A stretch of DNA of 15,552 nt from CAWUIH01 sp963922495 (GTDB lineage: Bacteria > Pseudomonadota > Gammaproteobacteria > Coxiellales > Coxiellaceae). The first letter of the stretch is position 1. Each line of letters begins with the position of its first letter. The stretch lies in the NCBI GenBank assembly GCA_963922495.1, contig CAWUIH010000036.1:1-15552 (forward strand). The letters are read 5' to 3'. Of this stretch, positions 1-7,955 are shown one piece after another. A model generated the notes under the pieces. That model was given only the letters and a program-made list of their open reading frames with translations, had not been told where the DNA came from and made no database searches. Made by a program: the position numbers and the translations under genes.

Positions 1-210
1 ATATTTGATGTAAGCCTTCCTTTAACATTTTTTACTCCCTGTTTGTCAATGATGGTGTAGTTTAGGATAAATCTCTGGCTATCTCCTAATTTTCATGCGT
101 AGGCCCTGTATATCTGGCGCAATTCTTAGTAAATCTTCTCTCAATGTGATATAGTTTTATGCTTTAAATTGCTATATAAACATTTGTTTTCGTAACGAGG
201 AAATCACATC

Positions 211-2742
211 GTGAGTGAATTTGCGCAAGAAATTATACCGATCAGTATTGAGGGAGAACTGAAGCAATCTTACCTTGATTATGCTATGAGTGTTATTGTC
301 GGTCGTGCGCTGCCTGACGTGCGTGATGGTTTAAAGCCTGTACATCGTCGCGTCTTATATGCCATGAGTGAACTCCGTAACGATTGGAACAAACCGTATA
401 AGAAGTCAGCGCGCATTGTTGGTGATGTGATTGGTAAATATCACCCTCACGGTGATGTAGCAGTCTATGACACTATTGTAAGAATGGCACAACCTTTCAG
501 TCTTCGTTATATGCTCATCGATGGTCAAGGGAACTTCGGTTCCGTCGATGGTGATGCGCCAGCAGCGATGCGATATACTGAAATTCGTTTGTCGCGTTTT
601 GCACACGAACTCATGGCTGATCTCGATAAAGATACAGTTGATTTCGCGCCCAATTATGATGAAACTGAACATGCCCCAGTCGTGTTTCCAACGCGTATCC
701 CCAATTTGTTGGTAAACGGCTCCTCTGGTATTGCTGTTGGGATGGCCACCAATATTCCTCCTCATAATCTCAACGAAATTATCGATGCAGCACTGGTGCT
801 GATTGATGATCCTGATGCATCAATCGAAGTGCTTATGCAAAAAATTCCAGGTCCCGACTTCCCAACTGCAGGAATTATTAATGGTCGTTCAGGAATTGTT
901 GAGGCGTACAAAACGGGTCGTGGTCGCATCTATGTACGTGCTAAAACGGAGATTGAAACGGATGCTAATGGTCGCGCTGCCATTATTGTCACTGAACTAC
1001 CGTTCCAGGTAAATAAAGCACGTTTATTAGAGAGAATGGGAGAATTGGTGCGTGATAAAAAGATTGAAGGGGTTTCTGCATTGCGCGATGAATCCGATAA
1101 AAGTGGAATGCGTATGGTGATCGAGGTACGTCGTGGTGATAATCCGGATGTATTATTAAATAATTTATTTTCACAAACGCAGTTACAGGTGGTGTTTGGC
1201 ATTAATATGGTAGCGCTTGACAATGGCCAGCCACGGTTACTCAACTTAAAACAATTGCTCAGTGCATTCTTGCAGCATCGCCGCGAAGTGGTAACACGCC
1301 GCACTATTTATGACTTGAGAAAGGCACGAGATCGCGCACATATTTTGGAAGGTTTGGGCGTTGCGCTTGCAAATATCGACGAAATTATCGCACTCATTAA
1401 AAGAGCTAAGACCCCCATGATTGCAAAACAAGATTTGCTGGCTAAAGCCTGGAATTCCACTGCGGTTGCAGCGTTACTTCAAAAATCTGGTAGTGATCAA
1501 ACCCGTCCTGAGGATTTATTGCCAAAATATGGTTTACATGAAGACGGCTATCGCCTCTCACCCACACAAGCACAAGCAATTTTAGATTTACGTCTGCATC
1601 GTTTAACGGCGTTAGAGACCACTAAAATCCATGATGAATATCAAACCATTATTGATCGAATTGCTGAATTAATTGCTGTTGTTTCCGATCCCGACAAATT
1701 ACACACTGTGATTCGAGATGAACTGAGCGATGTGAAACAACAATTTGGTGATGAGCGCCGTACACGCATCATCGATAGTAAATTGGATTTAACTTATGAG
1801 GACTTGATATCTGAAGAAAACGTTGTGGTGACTTTATCGCGTCAAGGTTATGTGAAGTCGCAATCTTTAGATAGTTATCAGTCACAACACCGGGGTGGCC
1901 GCGGAAAAATTGCGACTTCGGTTAAAGATCAAGATTTTGTAAAAAATATTTTAATTGCTAACACTCACGATACGATTTTATGTTTTTCAACATCCGGCAA
2001 AGTATATTGGCTGAAAGTGTATCAAGTACCACAAGGAAGTCGCATTGCACGCGGTCGTCCGATTGTGAATTTGCTGCCATTACAGGCAGATGAGCATATT
2101 TCAGCAATTTTACCGATTCGAAAATATGATGGTAACCACTGCATATTTATGGCCACGGCCCAAGGTGCTGTCAAAAAAGTATCACTATCAGAATTTTCTC
2201 GCCCACGAGCTAATGGAAAAATTGCTTTAGAGCTTAACGACAACGATCGGCTGGTGGGTGTAGATATTACAGACGGTGGTAAAGAAGTCATGTTAATTAC
2301 AGATGCCGGTAAAGCAATTCGCTTCAACGAAAACGAAGTACGCACAATGGGACGTACCGCCCGTGGAGTTCGTGGAATCAAGCTCAGAGACGCTCAAAAA
2401 GTGATTGCGTTAATTATTCCCAAAGAAAATGCACAAGTACTTACCGCGACTGAAAAAGGATACGGGCAGCGAACTGCGTTATGTGATTACCGAGCGACTG
2501 CTCGTGGTGGACAAGGTGTTATTGCTATTCGCATTAATGAGCGTAACGGTAAAGTTGTAGCTGCATCGCAAGTATTTGATGGTGATGAAGTATTGCTGAT
2601 TAGTGATAAAGGAACTATGGTACGTACACCAGTGAGTGGAATATCACAGATGGGTCGCAACACGCAAGGTGTTCGACTGATCCAACTTGCTACATCCGAA
2701 AATTTAGTGGGCATTGAGGCAATTACACAAGATTTGATGTAG
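211..2742 (+). CDS. gyrA: DNA gyrase subunit A
   Basis: Breakage-reunion subunit of DNA gyrase; with GyrB it introduces negative supercoils using ATP. The N-terminal half carries the family sequence from SYLDYAMSVIVGRALPDVRD onward, the HPHGD motif at residues 78-82 and the catalytic tyrosine Y122 in RYTEI. The C-terminal half is the DNA-wrapping beta-pinwheel, with a GyrA box QHRGGRG at 559-565 (E. coli has QRRGGKG). The start is GTG at 211, with a purine-rich GAGGA at 197-201 placed 9 nt upstream; residues 1-10 align with the normal GyrA N-terminus. It has 843 residues against 875 in E. coli and ends soon after the last pinwheel blade, lacking the acidic tail. Residue 83, normally Ser or Thr, is Val (codon GTA at 457-459), while D87 is kept. 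No confident promoter was found in 1-210. Identity is certain. Confidence 0.98.
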   Translation: MSEFAQEIIPISIEGELKQSYLDYAMSVIVGRALPDVRDGLKPVHRRVLYAMSELRNDWNKPYKKSARIVGDVIGKYHPHGDVAVYDTIVRMAQPFSLRYMLIDGQGNFGSVDGDAPAAMRYTEIRLSRFAHELMADLDKDTVDFAPNYDETEHAPVVFPTRIPNLLVNGSSGIAVGMATNIPPHNLNEIIDAALVLIDDPDASIEVLMQKIPGPDFPTAGIINGRSGIVEAYKTGRGRIYVRAKTEIETDANGRAAIIVTELPFQVNKARLLERMGELVRDKKIEGVSALRDESDKSGMRMVIEVRRGDNPDVLLNNLFSQTQLQVVFGINMVALDNGQPRLLNLKQLLSAFLQHRREVVTRRTIYDLRKARDRAHILEGLGVALANIDEIIALIKRAKTPMIAKQDLLAKAWNSTAVAALLQKSGSDQTRPEDLLPKYGLHEDGYRLSPTQAQAILDLRLHRLTALETTKIHDEYQTIIDRIAELIAVVSDPDKLHTVIRDELSDVKQQFGDERRTRIIDSKLDLTYEDLISEENVVVTLSRQGYVKSQSLDSYQSQHRGGRGKIATSVKDQDFVKNILIANTHDTILCFSTSGKVYWLKVYQVPQGSRIARGRPIVNLLPLQADEHISAILPIRKYDGNHCIFMATAQGAVKKVSLSEFSRPRANGKIALELNDNDRLVGVDITDGGKEVMLITDAGKAIRFNENEVRTMGRTARGVRGIKLRDAQKVIALIIPKENAQVLTATEKGYGQRTALCDYRATARGGQGVIAIRINERNGKVVAASQVFDGDEVLLISDKGTMVRTPVSGISQMGRNTQGVRLIQLATSENLVGIEAITQDLM

Positions 2743-2772
2743 TAAAACTCATTTTCCCCTAAGCTGTTGACC

Positions 2773-2788
2773 CGAAAATCTATTTTCG
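2773..2788. repeat. Inverted repeat between gyrA and serC
   Basis: CGAAAAT and ATTTTCG form perfect 7-bp arms around a 2-base centre (CT), 30 nt after the gyrA stop. A second inverted repeat, GTTGC at 2788-2792 and GCAAC at 2802-2806, follows directly. Neither is followed by a T-run, so this is not a classical intrinsic terminator. It could be an operator-like dyad or an mRNA 3' structure; the function is unknown. Confidence 0.35.
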
Positions 2789-2868
2789 TTGCATTAAAAA
2801 GGCAACTTGCAGGTATTTGCTTATCGGCGTACCCTATGATTTTTTAATTCAGATTATATAGGTTTTAC

Positions 2869-3951
2869 ATGGGTCGTATTTATAATTTTTCTGCGGGACC
2901 TGCGGCATTACCTGAAGCTGTTTTATCACAAGCCCGCAATGAAATGCTTGAATGGCACGATATTGGAATGTCGATCATGGAAGTATCGCATCGTGGTAAA
3001 CATTTTATGGAAGTCGCATCGCAGGCAGAGGCTGATTTACGTGAATTATTAGCCATACCCAACAATTATCAAGTACTGTTTTTGCAAGGGGGGGCTCAGC
3101 TTCAGTTCTCGATGATTCCAATGAATTTGCTGGGTTCACAAAACACCGCAGTATACCTCGAATCAGGAGTTTGGTCGAAAAAATCGATGCAAGAAGCAGC
3201 TCGTTATTGTGATGTGACATTGGCTGCCAGTGGCAAAGACTCTCACTTTACGACAATTCCTGCTACCGCATCCTGGAATATAAATCCTGAAGCTGCTTAC
3301 TTTTATTACGTTGCTAATGAAACAGTTAACGGTTTAGAATTGCCCTTTATTCCTGAAACCGACTTACCTCTAGTCGCCGATATGTCATCTTGTTTGTTGT
3401 CCACGCCGTTGGATGTTTCTAAGTTTGGAGTCATTTTCGCTTGTGCGCAAAAAAATATTGGTCCGGCTGGTTTAACGATAGTAATTATTCGTGAAGATTT
3501 ATTGAAAATAGAACCTTTGAGTTTTACGCCAAGCCTAATGAAATATGCATTACATGCGGATAGCAATTCAATGCTGAATACGCCACCGACTTACTCCTGG
3601 TATATGGCGGGGCTGGTTTTTAAGTGGTTAAAACAACAAGGTGGCTTGTCAGTAATGGCGGAAATCAATCAGCGGAAATCTAAAAAGCTCTATGAGTTTA
3701 TCGACAATCACAATTTTTATCAGAATTCAATCGATCCTAAATTTCGTTCACGTATGAATGTTGTTTTTACATTAAATAACAAAACATTGCATCCCACATT
3801 TTTGGCCGAGTCACTGCAACATGGTTTAGCAAATTTAAAAGGTCATCGCTTGGTGGGTGGTATGCGCGCTAGCTTATATAATGCTATGACTGAGTCGGGA
3901 GTTGATGCTTTAATTACTTTCATGCATCAATTTGCGAAAAAATATAGCTAG
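2869..3951 (+). CDS. serC: Phosphoserine aminotransferase
   Basis: PLP-dependent class V aminotransferase that converts 3-phosphohydroxypyruvate and glutamate to phosphoserine (serine synthesis); it also acts in pyridoxal phosphate synthesis in gammaproteobacteria. It opens with the family sequence IYNFSAGPAALPEAVL, and the PLP-binding lysine is K195 in AQKNIGPAG. The glycine-rich substrate segment FLQGGAQLQF lies near residues 66-75 and the C-terminal GGMRASLYNA motif near 328-337. Its 360 residues match the usual length (E. coli 362). The ATG at 2869 has a modest AGG at 2860-2862, 6 nt upstream. It lies between gyrA and aroA, as in many gammaproteobacteria. In Pseudomonas-type clusters pheA, hisC and tyrA intervene between serC and aroA; here they are absent and aroA follows after 13 nt. 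Confidence 0.97.
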   Translation: MGRIYNFSAGPAALPEAVLSQARNEMLEWHDIGMSIMEVSHRGKHFMEVASQAEADLRELLAIPNNYQVLFLQGGAQLQFSMIPMNLLGSQNTAVYLESGVWSKKSMQEAARYCDVTLAASGKDSHFTTIPATASWNINPEAAYFYYVANETVNGLELPFIPETDLPLVADMSSCLLSTPLDVSKFGVIFACAQKNIGPAGLTIVIIREDLLKIEPLSFTPSLMKYALHADSNSMLNTPPTYSWYMAGLVFKWLKQQGGLSVMAEINQRKSKKLYEFIDNHNFYQNSIDPKFRSRMNVVFTLNNKTLHPTFLAESLQHGLANLKGHRLVGGMRASLYNAMTESGVDALITFMHQFAKKYS

Positions 3952-3964
3952 TGCCGAGGACTCA

Positions 3965-5263
3965 ATGGCTTTAAAAGCAAAAAAAAATGGTGCTTTATGT
4001 GGAAAAATTCGTCTGCCTGGTGATAAGTCAATTTCACATCGGGCAATCATTATTGCTGCGCTAGCGACAGGAAAAACGGTGATTCGTAATTTTCTGATGA
4101 GTACGGACTGTTTAGCAACGCTTGAAGCAGTGCGACAAATGCAAGTTAAAGTTGTGGTTAATCAGAAAGAGTATTTCGTGACGGTAGATGGGGTAGGTTT
4201 AGTAGGTTTACGAGCACCGTTGCAAACTATTGATTGCGGGAATTCTGGTACAGCAATGCGCTTACTGACAGGTTTGCTCTGTGCGCAAGCATTCAATGCC
4301 GTTTTAGTGGGAGATGCTTCGTTGTCACGAAGACCTATGCGTCGTGTCATTGAACCACTATCTCAAATGGGAGCGACGCTCAGTACTAGAGCGGATGGTA
4401 CACCACCTATTACGATTCAAGAGAGCACTTTGCTCCACGGTATTACTTACAATATGCCAGTTCCTAGTGCTCAGGTTCGTTCTGCGATTTTATTGGCGGC
4501 ACTTTATGCCAAAGGAGAGACTACTGTTGTGGAACCCGCGACAGCACGAGACCATACTTACAGGATGCTGAAATATTTTGGTTATGACAGGCTAAGAAAG
4601 CAACAGCACTCAATCACCTTAAGTGGTGGTGGAGAATTAACAGCAAGAGAAATCTGTGTCCCTGGAGATATTTCATCAGCAGCATTTTTTATTGTCGCTG
4701 CGGCAATTACACCTCACTCTTCAATTACTTTATTAAGTGTTGGTGTGAATCCTGGTCGGGTAGGGATTATCAATATTCTTAAATTAATGGGTGCTGATAT
4801 TGAAGTAACAAATTATCATGAAGCATATGGCGAACCTGTGGCAGACATTTGGGTGCGTTATGCTCCATTACACGCCATTGATATACCGAAATCACAAGTG
4901 CCTCTGGCAATTGATGAGCTACCAGCAATATTGATTGCTGCAGCGGCTGCAACAGGTATAACCCGATTAAGTGGCGCTGCAGAGCTACGAGTCAAAGAAA
5001 CTGATCGTATCGAAGCAATGGTTCACGGTTTAAAAACTCTTGGAATTAAGGCACAGGCCACACCCGATGGTGCCATTATTGAGGGAGGGGTAATGCAGGC
5101 GGGAAAAATTGACAGCCATGGCGATCATCGCATTGCAATGGCGTTTGCCATTGCAGCAAACGTTGCTTTAGGTGCAATCAATATTCCCGATACCGCTAAT
5201 ATTCAAACCTCTTTTCCTAATTTTCTTGAACTTGCTCAGCAAATTGGTATGGATATTAAATGA
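3965..5263 (+). CDS. aroA: 3-phosphoshikimate 1-carboxyvinyltransferase (EPSP synthase)
   Basis: Sixth step of the shikimate pathway: joins shikimate-3-phosphate and PEP to give EPSP. Visible active-site landmarks are LPGDKS (K21), GNSGTAMR (93-99), the RPMRR motif, D317 in IDELP, E345 in RVKETDR and GDHRIAMAFA near the C-terminus. GDKS and the SAQ motif (168-170) mark it as class II-like, but the remaining signatures differ: SAQVR (168-172) where class II has SAQxK, and RDHTY (195-199) where class II has RxHxE. The position equivalent to E. coli G96 is Gly (G95), not the Ala of the glyphosate-tolerant CP4 enzyme. The frame is open from 3932, which would overlap serC and add 11 residues. I chose ATG 3965 because GAGG at 3956-3959 lies 5 nt upstream and the homologous part starts there. 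It has 432 residues, and its stop overlaps the cmk start (ATGA). Confidence 0.96.
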   Translation: MALKAKKNGALCGKIRLPGDKSISHRAIIIAALATGKTVIRNFLMSTDCLATLEAVRQMQVKVVVNQKEYFVTVDGVGLVGLRAPLQTIDCGNSGTAMRLLTGLLCAQAFNAVLVGDASLSRRPMRRVIEPLSQMGATLSTRADGTPPITIQESTLLHGITYNMPVPSAQVRSAILLAALYAKGETTVVEPATARDHTYRMLKYFGYDRLRKQQHSITLSGGGELTAREICVPGDISSAAFFIVAAAITPHSSITLLSVGVNPGRVGIINILKLMGADIEVTNYHEAYGEPVADIWVRYAPLHAIDIPKSQVPLAIDELPAILIAAAAATGITRLSGAAELRVKETDRIEAMVHGLKTLGIKAQATPDGAIIEGGVMQAGKIDSHGDHRIAMAFAIAANVALGAINIPDTANIQTSFPNFLELAQQIGMDIK

Positions 5264-5949
5264 GTAAAGTGCCGGTAATTACAATTGACGGGCCTAGCAG
5301 TTCTGGTAAGGGCACTATCGCTTCTCTGTTAGCTCGACGACTAGGTTGGCATTTATTAGATAGTGGGGCGGTTTACCGTTGCGTAGCTTGGGCCTTGCAG
5401 CATTATCAAATTGATCCCAATAATCATCAGGCGCTTTGGGCTTTGTTGCAGCGTTTGAATATCGTTGTGGATAGTTGCCCAGATCATCAAACTATTGCAG
5501 TAACCTGCGATGGTCATGATGTGACTACGGCGATTCGCAGTGAGTCTTGTGGCGAATTAGCATCACGTATTTCTGCATTGCCGATGGTGCGTGAAGCAAC
5601 CTTAGGTTACCAGCAAAAATTTTGTAATTTGCCGGGTTTAGTCGCTGATGGACGTGATATGGGAACCGTTGTTTTTCCAGATGCAGCCTTAAAAATTTTT
5701 CTCGTGGCCTCAGTTGAAGAACGCGCTAAACGACGGTTTTTACAGTTGCAACAGCAAGGGATTAGTGTTAGCCTGCGCCAAATTCAAGATGATTTAATGG
5801 CGCGTGATGATCGTGACGCTAATCGATCCATATCCCCAACTCAGCCAGCTTCAGATGCGATCATTATTGATACGACCGGATTTAATGTTGACGGTGTTAT
5901 CAAAAAAGTGATGAGTTTGGTAACGAGGCGTGGATTGAATAAGACTTAG
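5260..5949 (+). CDS. cmk: Cytidylate kinase
   Basis: Phosphorylates CMP and dCMP with ATP, in pyrimidine salvage and CDP supply. The N-terminus has the Walker A loop GPSSSGKGT (residues 11-19), then LLDSGAVYR (32-40) for nucleotide monophosphate binding, DGRDMGTVVFPDA in the middle, and the lid arginines in RDDRDANR (182-189). Its 229 residues match the usual length of about 225-230. The start ATG shares the ATGA junction with the aroA stop, so translation is probably coupled to aroA. The next gene is rpsA after a 113-nt leader, the conserved cmk-rpsA order. Confidence 0.97.
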   Translation: MSKVPVITIDGPSSSGKGTIASLLARRLGWHLLDSGAVYRCVAWALQHYQIDPNNHQALWALLQRLNIVVDSCPDHQTIAVTCDGHDVTTAIRSESCGELASRISALPMVREATLGYQQKFCNLPGLVADGRDMGTVVFPDAALKIFLVASVEERAKRRFLQLQQQGISVSLRQIQDDLMARDDRDANRSISPTQPASDAIIIDTTGFNVDGVIKKVMSLVTRRGLNKT

Positions 5950-5959
5950 GTCCTTGTGC

Positions 5960-6052
5960 TACTAATGAATGGTAGTATTGGGTGTAATTAATGGTTTTAC
6001 CTTGATAGGTGAGGCCCTAAACAAATAGGAAATAGTGCTGACTGTTTCCAGG
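5960..6052 (+). promoter_or_regulatory. Structured 5' leader of rpsA
   Basis: Three hairpins can be read upstream of the rpsA ATG. The first is TACTA 5960-5964 with TAGTA 5973-5977. The second is TAGG 6006-6009 with CCTA 6016-6019. The third is GGAAATAG 6028-6035 with CTGTTTCC 6042-6049 (8 bp with one wobble, 6-nt loop). The last ends 13 nt before the ATG, and only a weak AGG (6050-6052) lies between. E. coli rpsA has a three-hairpin leader without a strong Shine-Dalgarno, used for S1 autogenous control. Equivalence here is inferred from layout; the first two stems are short. Confidence 0.45.
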
Positions 6053-6062
6053 TATTTAAGAT

Positions 6063-7715
6063 ATGAGTGCAAAATTTGCAGATTTGCTTGAACAAAGTTT
6101 AAATCAAGCTGACCTGAGGCCGGGTGCTTTAGTCAAAGCAACTGTGGTTGAAATTCGTCCCGACCGTGTGATTGTCAATGCTGGATTGAAATCTGAAGGT
6201 GTTATTCCTAGTAATGAATTTCGTAATGAAAAAATTTACGTCGGTGACGAAGTCGACGTTGTTGTTGATACTCCCGATAATGGCTTTGGTGAGACACGCT
6301 TGTCTCGCGAAAAAGCCCGTCGCGCGCGTGCTTGGGCTGAGCTTGAAAAATCACATAAGGCCGCTGAAGTGGTTAAAGGGGTCATCATTGAGCGAGTTAA
6401 GGGTGGTTTTACAGTTGAAGTCAGTACTATTCGAGCTTTTTTACCGGGATCTTTGGTCGATGTGAAGCCAGTACGTGATCCGGGATTTATTGAAGGTAAA
6501 GAATTCGAATTCAAAATCATTAAGATGGACCAGCAGCGCAACAACGTTGTCGTTTCACGACGTGCAGTTGTGGAAGCAGAAAGTAGCGCAGAACGTTTAG
6601 CGCGACTTGAAGAACTGCAAGAAGGCCAAGAAGTGGTTGGTATCGTTAAAAATATCACTGATTACGGTGCTTTTGTCGATTTAGGCGGCGTTGATGGGCT
6701 ATTACACATCACTGATATGGCATGGAAGCGTGTCAAGCATCCCAGTGAGTTACTCACTGTAGGCCAAGAAATTCGCGTTAAAATATTGCGATTTGATCGT
6801 GATAAAAATCGTGTCTCTTTGGGTATCAAACAACTGGGTGAAGATCCCTGGATAAATATTGAACGACGTTATCCACAAGGCACACGAGTGTTCGGAAAAG
6901 TTACCAATATCACTGATTATGGTTGTTTTGTTCAGCTTGAAGAAGGGGTAGAAGGTTTAGTTCATATGTCGGAATTAGACTGGACTAACAAGAATATTCA
7001 TCCCAGCAAGGTGGTGCAATCTGGTGAAGAAGTGGAAGTTATGGTGCTTGATATCGATGAAGACCGCAGACGTATTTCTCTTGGTGTTAAACAATGTAAA
7101 GTCAATCCGTGGGAAGACTTTGCGCAAAAACATCAAAAAGGTGAAAAACTTATTGGCAAAGTGCGCTCGATCACTGATTTTGGTATGTTTATTGGATTGG
7201 AGGGAGAAATTGATGGCTTAGTGCATTTGTCTGATATTTCATGGTCCGAATCGGGTGAACAGGCTATTCGCAATTATAAGAAAGGTGACGAAGTTGAAAC
7301 TATCATCTTGACCATTGATCCTGAGCGTGAAAGAATTTCTCTCGGAATCAAGCAGTTGGAATCTGATGGGTTCATGGAATTTTTGTCATCTTATGAGAAA
7401 GATACGATCATTAATGCGACGGTGAAGTCTGTTGAGGCTAAAGAAGCTATTCTAACACTGGCACCAGGTGTATTAGGTTGTATGCGTGCGTCTGATTACA
7501 GTTTTGATCGAGTGCATGACCTCACTGAAGTCATTAAAGTTGACGAAGAAATTGGCGTAAAAGTTGTCAATGTTGATCGTAAGGCACGTATTATTTATGT
7601 GTCTCACAAAGCATTGGAGCGAATTTCTGACAGTACATCACGTACCGTTGGTGAAGTTTCCAGCAAAACAACTTTGGGTGATCTTTTGAAAGAGCAAATG
7701 AAAGATAAAGATTAG
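6063..7715 (+). CDS. rpsA: 30S ribosomal protein S1
   Basis: Largest ribosomal protein; it binds the mRNA leader and helps place it on the 30S subunit. Six S1 (OB-fold) repeats can be seen, roughly at residues 21-87, 105-171, 192-260, 277-347, 364-434 and 451-520. Repeats 3, 4 and 5 share the core pattern of ITDYGAFVDL, ITDYGCFVQL and ITDFGMFIGL, followed by VDGLLHITD-type segments and RVSLGIKQL-type ends. It has 550 residues against 557 in E. coli, so it is the full proteobacterial form. The first two domains, which anchor S1 to the ribosome through S2, are intact. The ATG at 6063 has no strong Shine-Dalgarno, as is usual for rpsA. No ihfB follows. Confidence 0.98.
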   Translation: MSAKFADLLEQSLNQADLRPGALVKATVVEIRPDRVIVNAGLKSEGVIPSNEFRNEKIYVGDEVDVVVDTPDNGFGETRLSREKARRARAWAELEKSHKAAEVVKGVIIERVKGGFTVEVSTIRAFLPGSLVDVKPVRDPGFIEGKEFEFKIIKMDQQRNNVVVSRRAVVEAESSAERLARLEELQEGQEVVGIVKNITDYGAFVDLGGVDGLLHITDMAWKRVKHPSELLTVGQEIRVKILRFDRDKNRVSLGIKQLGEDPWINIERRYPQGTRVFGKVTNITDYGCFVQLEEGVEGLVHMSELDWTNKNIHPSKVVQSGEEVEVMVLDIDEDRRRISLGVKQCKVNPWEDFAQKHQKGEKLIGKVRSITDFGMFIGLEGEIDGLVHLSDISWSESGEQAIRNYKKGDEVETIILTIDPERERISLGIKQLESDGFMEFLSSYEKDTIINATVKSVEAKEAILTLAPGVLGCMRASDYSFDRVHDLTEVIKVDEEIGVKVVNVDRKARIIYVSHKALERISDSTSRTVGEVSSKTTLGDLLKEQMKDKD

Positions 7716-7737
7716 AACCAATAGTTATCAATGTTTC

Positions 7738-7770
7738 GGATTAAGGTTTGCTGATAGCAAACCTTAATCC
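7738..7770. repeat. Perfect 15-bp inverted repeat after rpsA
   Basis: GGATTAAGGTTTGCT (7738-7752) and AGCAAACCTTAATCC (7756-7770) are perfect reverse complements around a GAT centre. The repeat starts 22 nt after the rpsA stop, so the transcript would form a very stable hairpin. It is not followed by a T-run on the plus strand (next bases TAACGTCTCAAAAAA), and on the minus strand the T-rich stretch lies before the hairpin. It may terminate or protect the rpsA mRNA 3' end, or be a protein site or a dispersed repeat. Confidence 0.6.
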
Positions 7771-7849
7771 TAACGTCTCAAAAAATATCATTTTTCTACA
7801 ATAATCGCGCTCAACTTCTTTTTCTAGGATTGTTTTTACCATTTGATTG

Positions 7850-7909
7850 CACCTTAGTTAACATATAGTGTACAAAGCATTTATGTAAAATTTCCGGTAC
7901 ACTAAGGTG
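7850..7909 (+). promoter_or_regulatory. Overlapping dyads upstream of lapA
   Basis: CACCTTAGT (7850-7858) and ACTAAGGTG (7901-7909) are perfect 9-bp inverted arms. Inside them, AGTGTAC (7867-7873) and GTACACT (7897-7903) are perfect 7-bp arms. The two right arms share bases 7901-7903, so both full stems cannot form together. The right arm ends 46 nt before the lapA ATG. No convincing promoter was found here: TTGATT 7843-7848 and TATAGT 7864-7869 are only 15 nt apart. The role, as operator or switching leader, is inferred. Confidence 0.4.
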
Positions 7910-7955
7910 TGTTACTTTGAGTCAATTAGAGTATTCCAAGGGGGAGGATGGTTTT

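Noticed and set aside
43..180. A gyrA promoter
   Set aside because: Candidate hexamers (TTGTCA at 43-48, TATAAA at 175-180) have no good partner at 16-18 nt, and such matches are common in AT-rich DNA.
406..1431. Several reverse-strand open frames inside gyrA
   Set aside because: They lie wholly inside a certain gyrA frame, resemble no known family and have no start signals of their own; they are shadows of the coding strand.
3932..3964. An 11-residue longer N-terminus for AroA
   Set aside because: It would overlap the end of serC by 20 bases, lacks a ribosome binding site and adds residues outside the family alignment; ATG 3965 has GAGG upstream.
7917..7955. TTG start at 7917 for LapA
   Set aside because: The 13 extra residues are polar, and the strong GGGGGAGG lies inside this stretch at the correct distance for ATG 7956.
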